A stretch of DNA of 6,193 nucleotides, from positions 1 to 6,193 of the forward strand of contig CAZZWO010000186.1 in the NCBI GenBank assembly GCA_964657885.1, in the 5' to 3' direction. The notes under the pieces were generated by a model. The model was not told the DNA's origin. It saw nothing but the letters and a program-made list of their open reading frames with translations, and made no database searches. Positions 1-6,193 of the stretch are shown here, piece after piece. Position 1 is the first letter of the stretch. Each line of letters begins with the position of its first letter. The position numbers and the translations under genes are program-made. The stretch comes from BOG-908 sp964657885 (GTDB taxonomy: Bacteria > Pseudomonadota > Alphaproteobacteria > Acetobacterales > Acetobacteraceae).

Positions 1-1243
1 TTTCGGCCGGCCGGTCCATCCGCAACCCCAAGCCGCCGGGCCGCAGCCGCGTGCCATCGGTGCCTGCCGTGCCGTCAACCTGGATGGCCAGCCGCTCCGC
101 CTGGTGACCAAAGCGCAGGCGCAGATGCCCGCCCCCAGCCGCATCGATGCGCACCGACAGGCCGGTCTCCGGTTCGAGGTAAGCGCCCGCGAGTCTGCTC
201 ATTTGAGCGCCGGCATCGGGGATGTCGGCATGCGGCGGCGATGTCTCACCCAGCACCGCCGCGAGCAGGTCGATCGCGGCCTCGCGCGCGTCGGACAGGT
301 GGTTGAACATCACCACTATGGAAACCCGCTCCGCCGCGACGTGCACGCGATGGCTCCGCCAGCCGCGCAGCGCGCCGCCATGCCCGGTGGTGGCACGGCC
401 GAACTCCTGCCGGCTGCCGAGGCCGAAGCCGTAGCCCGAGGGCGCGCCGTCGCTGAAATGCTGCGGAACCGAAAGCCGCCGGTACAGGCTGCCGGGATCG
501 TCTCGTGTGGCGTCGATGTGGCGTTCCCAGGCGATCATATCGTCCAGGCTGGCACCCAGCCCGGCATCGCCGGTCCACAGGATGCGGTTCTCGGCGTGGC
601 GGAACCCCAGCTCGCGCGTGCCCTCGTAGCCTTCGGTGCCATCCGGCATCGCCCCGGTATCCGCAGCGAGGAACGCGCTTTCCATGCCGGCCGGCTGGAA
701 GATGCGGCTGCGCAGCAGCTCGGCGAAGCTGCGTCCGGTGCGCGCCTCGACGATGTCCGACAGGATGCGGAAGTTCTGGTTGGCATACGAATACCGGGTG
801 CCGGGCGCGAATTGCAGGCTGGCGGTGCCGCCGATCACCTGCGCGGCCTCTGCGTCGCCGAACGCCGACTCGACCGGCGCCCCGTGCAGCATCGCAACCG
901 CCCAGTAGTCGCGCAGGCCGGACTGGTTGTGCGCCAGGTGCAGCACGCCGGGCGCCGCGCCATCCAGCCGTGGCAGGCGGTCTGCGACGTCGCCGTCCAG
1001 CACCGTGGGGTCGGCGAACGCGTCCAGCAGCACGCCGCAGGTGAACTGCTTGGTGATCGAGCACATGCGGAACAGCGTGCGCGGCGTGAAGGCGATCCGC
1101 CGCTCGGCATTCGCCCACCCCCAGGCGTGACGGACGAGCACCTTGCCGTCCATCAGAACCGCGCAGGCGCCGCCCGGCCCCGGATACCTGGTGGGCAGCG
1201 ACCGGACGGCACGGTCCAGGCGAGCGCTGATGCCGGTGGTCAT
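1..1243 (-). CDS. dap: D-aminopeptidase (S12 / beta-lactamase-fold), 3' end outside window
   Basis: Likely D-stereospecific aminopeptidase, releasing N-terminal D-amino acids such as D-Ala from peptides and amides. The 414 residues present read without a stop. They show CSITKQFTC with nucleophile Ser62 and Lys65, SYAN with Tyr153, and GHGGALRGW with His288. These agree almost residue for residue with the Ochrobactrum anthropi D-aminopeptidase as I remember it (Ser62, Lys65, Tyr153, His287). NQSGLRDYWA (106-115) and GASLDDMIAWE (230-240) are also family-like. The family has about 520 residues in three domains: a catalytic domain A and two beta-barrels B and C. The window ends near the B/C boundary, so the domain C loop that gives D-aminopeptidase specificity cannot be checked. 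The start is supported by the Ser62 numbering and by a GAAGGT ribosome site. No signal peptide is visible, so a cytoplasmic location is expected. The gene follows the acylase by 11 bases, implying co-transcription. A generic serine hydrolase or esterase of the same fold is the alternative. Confidence 0.88.
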   Translation of the reverse strand, partial: MTTGISARLDRAVRSLPTRYPGPGGACAVLMDGKVLVRHAWGWANAERRIAFTPRTLFRMCSITKQFTCGVLLDAFADPTVLDGDVADRLPRLDGAAPGVLHLAHNQSGLRDYWAVAMLHGAPVESAFGDAEAAQVIGGTASLQFAPGTRYSYANQNFRILSDIVEARTGRSFAELLRSRIFQPAGMESAFLAADTGAMPDGTEGYEGTRELGFRHAENRILWTGDAGLGASLDDMIAWERHIDATRDDPGSLYRRLSVPQHFSDGAPSGYGFGLGSRQEFGRATTGHGGALRGWRSHRVHVAAERVSIVVMFNHLSDAREAAIDLLAAVLGETSPPHADIPDAGAQMSRLAGAYLEPETGLSVRIDAAGGGHLRLRFGHQAERLAIQVDGTAGTDGTRLRPGGLGLRMDRPAE

Positions 1244-1250
1244 CGCTGAG

Positions 1251-1256
1251 ACCTTC
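1251..1256 (-). promoter_or_regulatory. Ribosome binding site of dap, overlapping the acylase stop codon
   Basis: On the minus strand GAAGGT lies 7 bases before the dap ATG and shares its GA with the acylase TGA stop. Ribosomes finishing the acylase would sit on this site, which favours translational coupling. The coupling itself is inferred from spacing. Confidence 0.6.
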
Positions 1257-3453
1257 ACTCGCCGGGGTGGTAGGTGCGCGCAATGTGGCCCGCCAGCTGG
1301 TCGGGATAGAAATACACGTCGCGCAATGCCCCTGTCGTGTAGCGCTGCGACTGGTCGGCGAAATGCGGTGAACGGGGATCGCCGCTCTCGCCACCGGCGG
1401 TGACCGCCAACGCCTTGATCCTGGGGCCGAACTCGACCGCGGCCACGAAGCTGTTGCCATTATCGCCGTAACGCAGTTTCGGGCTGTCCGCCGTGTGGCC
1501 ACTCTCGTGCGGCCCGTTGATAGAGGCGAGCGAGCCCCATTGTCCCGAGGTGAAGCCGACCGGCAGGCTGGGCGCCGCGTCGGAAAATCGTGGTTCCAGC
1601 TCGTCCGACAGGCGCTGGAAGCGGTTGATCCTGCCCCAGGCCATTCGCCAGGTTCCGAAATCCGCAGTCAGCCGGTCCGAGACTTCCGCCAGCGCCGCCA
1701 GCCTCTGCGCCGGCGTGGTGCGGGCCAGCACGGCGTCGTAGGCGGCGAGGCTGCTGGCATGGACGGGCTGGCCGGCCGCCCGCCACATCGCCTCGCCCCA
1801 GAGCACCGCGAGCGTTGTCGGCACCGAGTCCACCGACCAGCGCCGGTCCCAGCCACGCAGGGCCGCGACTTGTCCGGACAGACGTTCCCGCAGCTTGTCG
1901 GCCTGGGGCAGCGCGTCGAACGCCGCGAGCAAAGGCGGCAGCAGGATGTCGAAACCCGGCTGCGCCCGGTCGAAGGCGGCGGCCACCAGCGAGGCCAGCG
2001 TGAAGCCCGAATGGCCCTGCAGCAACGCGGTCGCGTGCAGGCCGCGGACGTTCTCGCCCTCGGTATCCATGTAGCGCGGGTAGCCGCCCGGCCGCGGGCT
2101 GGCGCTGCCTGACGCGGAGTACGGCCAGTCGTTGGTGTTCTGTATCCAGCCGGTTGCGGGATTCAGCAGATGCGGCGCGTCGGCCAGTGGATGCAGGCCG
2201 TGCCAATCAGTGTGCGGGTCGGCGCCGTCCACCGGATGCGTGTAGTCGAAGCGGTCGTCGCGCCTGGGGATGAATTGCGGATGCAGGTAGGCGATGTTGC
2301 CGTCCGCATCGGCATAGACCGTGTTGTTGGACGTGTTTGCGCGCAGCTCCATCGCCTTGCCGAACGACGCGAAGTCGCGCGCCTTGGTCAGCGTGAACGA
2401 CTGTTCGAGCGCTGCTTCGGGCGCGAACATCATCGCCTCGCTGATCCATCGCCCATCAGCGGATTTGCCGACGATCGGGCCATGATGCGTGCGATAGACG
2501 GTGAAGGTTTTCGACGCCGGGTGCCCGTCCCGCGCACGATAGGCGATGGTCACCGGCGACGCGGTCACCGGCCGCAACTCCGCGCCGTAGCGGGTCAGCA
2601 ATTTGTCGTTCTGACGGACGATCGTCTCGAGGAACTGGTCGACCGTATCCGCTGTACTCGACGTGTGCATCCAGCCGAGTCGGTCGTTGAAGCCCTGATA
2701 CAGGAAGAACTGGCCCCAGGTGGCGGCGCCATACGCGTTCAGCCCTTCGTCGCTGGTCATCTGCAGCTCGGACCGGAAGTAGAACGACGTGTGCGGGTTG
2801 ATCAGCAGCAGCGCGTGGTGGTCCGCGGTGTTGGGCGGCGCGATGGCGATGCCGTTCGATCCGGTGGGCTCGCCCGCCGCGCGGTCCAGCCCGGCGAATT
2901 TGGGCCAGCCGTAGAACTCCGCCAGTCCGGCGAGCGGGATGTCCTCGATGTCACCGCCGATGCTGCCCTCGCTGAACGCCAGCGCCATCCACGGTTCGAA
3001 ATGCGCCAGCACCTTCGGCTTCACCGCGGGATGGGTGGCCAGATAGGTGTTCAGGCCGTCAGCCCACCCGTCCATCAGCGCCCGCAACCAGGCCGGGGAA
3101 GCCGTGTAGCGCGCGCGAAGGTCCGCCGGGTCGACGTACAGGCGGGCGCGCAGATCCTGCGCCACCGTCCGCTCGCCCTCACTTTCGCTGAGCCGGCCGA
3201 GCGCCGTGAGGTAATTCATCTCGATGCGGTTGAAGTCGTCCTCGGCCTGCGCATAGACCATCCCCGCCACCGCCTGCGCGTCGGTATGCCCATGCACATG
3301 CGCGATGCCCCAATCGTCGCGGGTGATCGTCACCTGTGTGGTCCACGACGCCGCCTTGGCCGGCTCCGCCTGCGCCCCTATGCAAAGCGCCAGGCAGAGT
3401 ACGCTCGTGGCGAACACCGTCACCTTCAGGGCAGACCGTGTTCGTACCGGCAT
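1255..3453 (-). CDS. Penicillin amidase-family acylase (peptidase S45, Ntn-hydrolase), exported
   Basis: Predicted 732-residue periplasmic or secreted acylase that cleaves an amide bond between an acyl group and an amine; the substrate cannot be read from the sequence. Residues 1-29 form a signal peptide (MPVRTRSALK, a hydrophobic stretch, then Ala-Gln-Ala). The alpha-chain region carries RDDWGIAHVHG (about 45-55) and AQAEDDFNRIE (about 68-78), typical of the family. Gly198-Ser199 in GSNG is the expected autocatalytic cut, making Ser199 the N-terminal nucleophile of a beta chain of about 534 residues. Counting from Ser199, a His sits at beta 23 (NPHTSF) and an Asn at beta 241 (WIQNTND), the positions known in cephalosporin and penicillin acylases. 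The length is in the family range (about 730-850). The ATG at 3453 is preferred over in-frame ATGs at 3516 and 3489 because it gives a normal signal peptide and has GGAG 8 bases upstream. It is the first gene of an operon with dap. Relatives include aculeacin and N-acyl-homoserine-lactone acylases, so penicillin need not be the substrate. Confidence 0.92.
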   Translation of the reverse strand: MPVRTRSALKVTVFATSVLCLALCIGAQAEPAKAASWTTQVTITRDDWGIAHVHGHTDAQAVAGMVYAQAEDDFNRIEMNYLTALGRLSESEGERTVAQDLRARLYVDPADLRARYTASPAWLRALMDGWADGLNTYLATHPAVKPKVLAHFEPWMALAFSEGSIGGDIEDIPLAGLAEFYGWPKFAGLDRAAGEPTGSNGIAIAPPNTADHHALLLINPHTSFYFRSELQMTSDEGLNAYGAATWGQFFLYQGFNDRLGWMHTSSTADTVDQFLETIVRQNDKLLTRYGAELRPVTASPVTIAYRARDGHPASKTFTVYRTHHGPIVGKSADGRWISEAMMFAPEAALEQSFTLTKARDFASFGKAMELRANTSNNTVYADADGNIAYLHPQFIPRRDDRFDYTHPVDGADPHTDWHGLHPLADAPHLLNPATGWIQNTNDWPYSASGSASPRPGGYPRYMDTEGENVRGLHATALLQGHSGFTLASLVAAAFDRAQPGFDILLPPLLAAFDALPQADKLRERLSGQVAALRGWDRRWSVDSVPTTLAVLWGEAMWRAAGQPVHASSLAAYDAVLARTTPAQRLAALAEVSDRLTADFGTWRMAWGRINRFQRLSDELEPRFSDAAPSLPVGFTSGQWGSLASINGPHESGHTADSPKLRYGDNGNSFVAAVEFGPRIKALAVTAGGESGDPRSPHFADQSQRYTTGALRDVYFYPDQLAGHIARTYHPGE

Positions 3454-3461
3454 CCTGGCAT

Positions 3462-3465
3462 CTCC
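3462..3465 (-). promoter_or_regulatory. Ribosome binding site that decides the acylase start
   Basis: On the minus strand GGAG is followed by 8 bases and then the ATG at 3453. The longer in-frame starts at 3516 and 3489 would add a Pro/Arg-rich stretch before the signal peptide, so this site supports the shorter protein. Confidence 0.6.
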
Positions 3466-3624
3466 GCTTGGGCGGGGCGGCTTTAGCATGCCGCCGGCGC
3501 GGGGCGGCAACAGCACCCCGGAAACGTGACCTGCGGGACGGGCGCGGTTGGCTGGCCCGCGTGTGGCGGCCCCGGGACTGTGTTACAGGCGGGCGCGGCG
3601 CGCGGTGTTGCGCGCACAGGTTGC

Positions 3625-3629
3625 AGGAG
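3625..3629 (+). promoter_or_regulatory. Likely ribosome binding site of the glycosyltransferase
   Basis: AGGAG lies 12 bases before the ATG at 3642. The sequence is good but the spacing is longer than the usual 5-9 bases. No ATG or GTG lies in frame between this site and 3642, and the first repeat begins only about 11 residues in, so the start is still the best choice. Confidence 0.5.
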
Positions 3630-3641
3630 CGCAAGCCAGGC

Positions 3642-6193
3642 ATGCCCGAGGACGACGCGTTCGACGCGGAGAATTTTCCCGAAGAGCTCTACCTGATCGC
3701 GTACGGCGACGTGCGGCAGGCCGTGATCTCCGGCGCGTTCGAAAGCGGTTACCAGCACTACCTGGCATTCGGGCGCGAGGAGATCGCGGCAGGCATCCGC
3801 CATTCGCCGTTCGAGGGCGGGCCGCCCGGCCTGTTGCAATCGGTGGTGCCGTTCGCCGACCTGGACCAGCCGGTACCGGTCTCGCCGGCGCTGCTGGGCC
3901 TGGAAGCGTCGGAGAAAGCCATCCCCTACAGCCCGCCGCCAGCCTCCGAGCTGCCCTACCGGTCGGTGACCGAGCAGTTCTCCGAGGACTTGTACCTCGC
4001 GCTGAACCCGGACGTGGCGGCCATGATCGCCGAGGGCGCGTTCGAGAGCGGGCGTGCGCACTGGCTGGCGGAAGGGCGCGCCGAGGAGCAGGCCGGGCTG
4101 CGGCCCAGCATCACCGATGACCGGTTGTACGCCGAGGCGCCGCCGCCCGGCACCGGATGCGAGGTGGAAACCGGCGACTTCGATTCGGAGAGCTACTTCC
4201 TGCTGTATCCGGACGTGCGGCAGGCTCTGGGCAGCGACTCGGAGGCAGCCCGCCACCACTGGGTGCATCACGGCCGTTTCGAGGGGCGGGTCGGCACCGG
4301 CATCGCACCATACCGGACGTGGCAGGCGCGGCCGGCGGAGGTGCTGGCCAAACCCTTCGGCATCAACGTGTTCGGCCCGTTCGCGGCGACCAGCGGTCTC
4401 GGGACGGCGGCGCGCGGCCTGCTGCGCGCGATCCAGAGCGTGGGCATCGCCACCGAACTGCACCCGTTCGACGTGAGCCGCGCCATTCCGCGCATCACGC
4501 CGGCCGAACGCGCCCGCAAGCCGGCGTTTCGCTGCAACCTGATCCTGGCCAATGCCGACCAGATTGCCCGCCTGACATCGCTGTATCCGACAGGGCATTT
4601 CGACGATGCCTACAACATCGCCGTGTGGGCCTGGGAACTGGCGGCGTTCCGGCCCGACTGGCACATGAGCTTCGCGCCGCTCGACGAAGTGTGGACCAAC
4701 AGCGATTTCGAGATCGACAGCATCGGCGCGATCGCCCCGGTGCCGGTGCACAAGATCCGCCTGCCGGTCGATGTGCACCAGGCGAGTGCCGAGGAAGGCC
4801 GCGAGATGTTCGGCATCCCGCGCGACCGCCTGGTGTTCCTGGTGGCGTTCGACGTCGGCAGCACCAGCGCCCGCAAGAACCCGGGCATGGTGATCGACGC
4901 CTTCCGCGAGGCGTTCGCCGCCGACGAGAACGTGTTCCTGGTGATCAAATTCCACTCGACCGCTATCGAGCCGGCGATCACCCGCCAACTGACGCGCGCG
5001 CTTCGCGGTGCGGAAAACGTGCTGGTGATGGCGGACCTGCTGTCGGAACACGACATGGCGCTGCTTCGTGCTGCCTGCGACGTGTTCGTCAGCGCGCATC
5101 GCAGCGAAGGCTTCGGCCTGAACATCGCCGAGTTCATGGCGCTCGGCAAACCGGTGATCGCCACGAACTACTCCGGCAACCTGGAGTTCTTCGACGCCAG
5201 CGTGGGTTTTCCCATCGACTTCGACCTGACCGAAGTGCAGGCGCAGGCCGGCCCGTACATGCCGTACTACGTGTGGGCGGACCCGCGCAAAACATCGCTC
5301 ATTGCACAGTTCAGGCTGGTTTACGAAGACCAGCCTGCCGCATGGGAGCGCGGGCGGCTGGCGGCGCGGCGCATGCGCGACCATTTCACCGCCGGCCAGA
5401 TCGGCCACGAGATACGCCGCCGCCTGCACGCGATCGGGCTGTCGGCCGAACTGCCGCCGTTCCTCAACTGGGTCGGCAAGACACGCGGCCTGGTCGGATC
5501 GGCGCCGGTCGCCCTGCTGGATGCATCGCAGCGCCAGGCCATCGCCGCACTCGGCATGCGGCGGCCGGTCATCAGCCTGATCGTGCCGGTTTACAACGTG
5601 GCGGCGCAGTGGCTGCAGGCCTGCGTGGTGTCGGTCCTGCAGCAGAGTTACCCGTTCTGGGAGTTGTGCATCTGCGACGATTGCAGCACGGACCAGGGGA
5701 CTTTGGCGGTGCTGGCCCGGATGCAGGGGATCGACCCGCGCATCAAGATCAGGCGTTCGCCGCGCAACCTCGGCATCGCCGGCGCCTCGAATCTCTGCGC
5801 CGAGATGGCGACCGGCGAGTTCGTCGCCATGCTCGATAACGACGACACCATCCACCAGGACGCGTTGCTGGAGGTGGCGCGTGCACTGTTCGCCGATCCC
5901 GATATCGACGTGATCTACACCGACGAAGACAAGATCGACGAGCATGGCGCGTTGATCGACACCTATCACAAGCCCGACTGGTCGCCCGAGCACCTCGAAT
6001 CGGTCATGTACGTGCTGCACATGCTGGTGGTGCGCAAGCGGCTGTTCCTGGAACTCGGCGGCTTCCGCGACGAGTATTCCGGCGCGCAGGATTTCGACCT
6101 GATGCTGCGCCTGTCACGCCGCACGCAGAAGGTGCATCACATAGCACGCGCGCTGTATCACTGGCGCGCGGTGGAAGGCTCCGCGGCATCGGT
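3642..6193 (+). CDS. Modular glycosyltransferase: three NPDV-type repeats + GT4 domain + GT2 domain, 3' end outside window
   Basis: A large cytoplasmic or membrane-associated enzyme expected to transfer sugars from activated donors during synthesis of a surface glycan or glycoprotein. 850 complete codons are open to the window end. Residues 12-218 hold three degenerate repeats with a Pro-rich linker (about 53-110). Residues about 237-600 form a GT4-like GT-B domain: FGINVFGPFAATSGLGTAAR (239-258) for the glycine-rich loop, RKNP (411-414), and HRSEGFGLNIAEFMALGKPV with the Glu489-x7-Glu497 donor-binding motif. After a linker (601-641), a GT2 GT-A domain starts with VISLIVPVYN (643-652). It continues with CDDCS (678-682), LDNDD giving Asp732-Asn-Asp734 for metal and nucleotide binding, YTDEDK (759-764) and GAQDFDLMLRLS (814-825), where Asp817 is the likely catalytic-base region. 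Both domains keep their motifs, so two linkages may be made by one protein. Acceptor and sugars cannot be told. It is divergent from the hydrolase operon, and its downstream partners lie outside the window. Confidence 0.9.
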   Translation, partial: MPEDDAFDAENFPEELYLIAYGDVRQAVISGAFESGYQHYLAFGREEIAAGIRHSPFEGGPPGLLQSVVPFADLDQPVPVSPALLGLEASEKAIPYSPPPASELPYRSVTEQFSEDLYLALNPDVAAMIAEGAFESGRAHWLAEGRAEEQAGLRPSITDDRLYAEAPPPGTGCEVETGDFDSESYFLLYPDVRQALGSDSEAARHHWVHHGRFEGRVGTGIAPYRTWQARPAEVLAKPFGINVFGPFAATSGLGTAARGLLRAIQSVGIATELHPFDVSRAIPRITPAERARKPAFRCNLILANADQIARLTSLYPTGHFDDAYNIAVWAWELAAFRPDWHMSFAPLDEVWTNSDFEIDSIGAIAPVPVHKIRLPVDVHQASAEEGREMFGIPRDRLVFLVAFDVGSTSARKNPGMVIDAFREAFAADENVFLVIKFHSTAIEPAITRQLTRALRGAENVLVMADLLSEHDMALLRAACDVFVSAHRSEGFGLNIAEFMALGKPVIATNYSGNLEFFDASVGFPIDFDLTEVQAQAGPYMPYYVWADPRKTSLIAQFRLVYEDQPAAWERGRLAARRMRDHFTAGQIGHEIRRRLHAIGLSAELPPFLNWVGKTRGLVGSAPVALLDASQRQAIAALGMRRPVISLIVPVYNVAAQWLQACVVSVLQQSYPFWELCICDDCSTDQGTLAVLARMQGIDPRIKIRRSPRNLGIAGASNLCAEMATGEFVAMLDNDDTIHQDALLEVARALFADPDIDVIYTDEDKIDEHGALIDTYHKPDWSPEHLESVMYVLHMLVVRKRLFLELGGFRDEYSGAQDFDLMLRLSRRTQKVHHIARALYHWRAVEGSAAS
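3675..3794 (+). repeat. Protein repeat 1 of the glycosyltransferase N-terminus
   Basis: Residues 12-51. The pattern is LYLIAYGDV (16-24), then GAFESG (31-36), HYLAFGREE (39-47) and a closing Gly. It matches the repeat unit known from some large glycosyltransferases and RTX-type proteins (Tyr-Leu-x-x-Asn-Pro-Asp-Val ... His-Tyr-Leu-x-x-Gly-x-x-Glu-Gly-Arg), but has Tyr-Gly-Asp-Val in place of Asn-Pro-Asp-Val. The function of this unit is not established to my knowledge. Confidence 0.7.
3978..4097 (+). repeat. Protein repeat 2 of the glycosyltransferase N-terminus
   Basis: Residues 113-152. This is the most canonical copy: LYLALNPDV (117-125), GAFESG (132-137), HWLAEGRAEE (140-149). It lies exactly 101 residues after repeat 1, and the hexapeptide GAFESG is identical in the two copies. 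At DNA level the 18 bases differ at only two third positions. Confidence 0.75.
4179..4295 (+). repeat. Protein repeat 3 of the glycosyltransferase N-terminus
   Basis: Residues 180-218, spaced 67 residues after repeat 2. It reads SYFLLYPDV (184-192), then a diverged middle (GSDSEAAR in place of the GAFESG segment), HHWVHHGRFEGR (205-216) and Gly. It keeps the Tyr, Pro-Asp-Val, His-Trp and Gly-Arg-x-Glu landmarks. It is followed within about 20 residues by the GT4 domain. Confidence 0.7.

Larger units (their letters stand above)
3454..3641. other. Divergent intergenic region between acylase and glycosyltransferase genes
   Basis: These 188 bases separate two genes transcribed away from each other and should contain both promoters. 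No strong sigma-70 promoter is visible. The best minus-strand candidate is TTGCCG (3505-3510) with CTAAAG (3481-3486) 18 bases away, but the -10 match is poor. A perfect 7-bp inverted repeat (TGCCGCC at 3489-3495 and GGCGGCA at 3503-3509, 7-base loop) falls inside that spacer, though in DNA this GC-rich it may be chance. A small inverted repeat, CTGT-GTT-ACAG (3578-3588), lies nearer the glycosyltransferase. I see no coding potential, riboswitch or terminator with a T-run here. Confidence 0.5.

Noticed and set aside
104..1249. A 381-codon plus-strand frame opposite dap, and the 418-codon minus-strand frame at 246-1502
   Set aside because: Both overlap the dap reading frame, which carries all the D-aminopeptidase motifs. 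Their compositions are typical of shadows.
3370..3453. Possible lipoprotein signal (Leu-Ala-Leu-Cys) in the acylase leader
   Set aside because: The residue before Cys is Leu rather than Gly, Ala or Ser, and a good Ala-Gln-Ala signal peptidase I site follows. An ordinary secreted protein is more likely.
2170..3486. A 438-codon plus-strand frame opposite the acylase
   Set aside because: It is antisense to a gene with signal peptide and catalytic residues in place. The translation is Arg/Val/His-rich and matches no family I know.
3489..3509. GC-rich 7-bp hairpin as a transcription terminator
   Set aside because: It has no T-run on either strand and lies upstream of both genes rather than after one, so a terminator role is unlikely.
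4157..5839. A 560-codon plus-strand frame inside the glycosyltransferase
   Set aside because: It is out of frame with the GT4 and GT2 motifs and has an Arg/Gly/Pro-rich composition typical of a shifted frame.
3483..6020. An 845-codon open frame on the minus strand opposite the glycosyltransferase
   Set aside because: The protein is rich in His, Arg, Gln, Asp and Val with no recognisable motif or fold. It lies fully antisense to a gene with intact catalytic motifs. Long antisense frames are expected in DNA this GC-rich.

Overview
The window is a stretch of high-GC bacterial chromosome with three long genes, two of them running off the ends, and almost no non-coding DNA. The gene types and codon use (strong G/C preference at third positions in all three genes) suggest a high-GC proteobacterium, possibly of the Xanthomonadales/Rhodanobacter type. 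That placement is only an impression, because no taxonomic marker such as rRNA or a housekeeping gene is present. No tRNA, rRNA, CRISPR array, insertion sequence or integrase is visible.

Left part, minus strand (1-3453): a two-gene operon of hydrolases. The upstream gene (3453 to 1255) encodes an exported penicillin-amidase-type acylase, an Ntn-hydrolase of peptidase family S45. It has a clean signal peptide, the Gly-Ser autoprocessing point, and His and Asn at the expected distances from that Ser. After 11 bases comes a D-aminopeptidase of the S12/beta-lactamase fold (1243 down past base 1). It has Ser62-x-x-Lys65, Tyr153 and a His-Gly-Gly motif at His288. Its C-terminal domain lies outside the window. 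Together the two could remove an acyl cap from a peptide and then trim an N-terminal D-residue. That joint role is inference.

Middle (3454-3641): a 188-base divergent intergenic region between the acylase and the glycosyltransferase starts. It should hold both promoters, but only weak promoter-like matches and small GC-rich hairpins can be seen.

Right part, plus strand (3642 past 6193): a large modular glycosyltransferase, at least 850 residues and open at the right end. It carries three N-terminal repeats of about 40 residues (Tyr...Pro-Asp-Val...His-Tyr/Trp-Leu...Gly-Arg-x-Glu type), then a complete GT4-like domain with the Glu-x7-Glu motif, then a GT2 domain with Asp-Asn-Asp. Such fused enzymes usually build surface polysaccharide or glycosylate surface proteins. 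It is transcribed away from the hydrolase pair and is probably functionally separate from it.

The window looks mostly like recognisable families. The points most worth a second look are the acylase/D-aminopeptidase pairing and the repeat-GT4-GT2 architecture. I do not see convincing evidence for an entirely new system.
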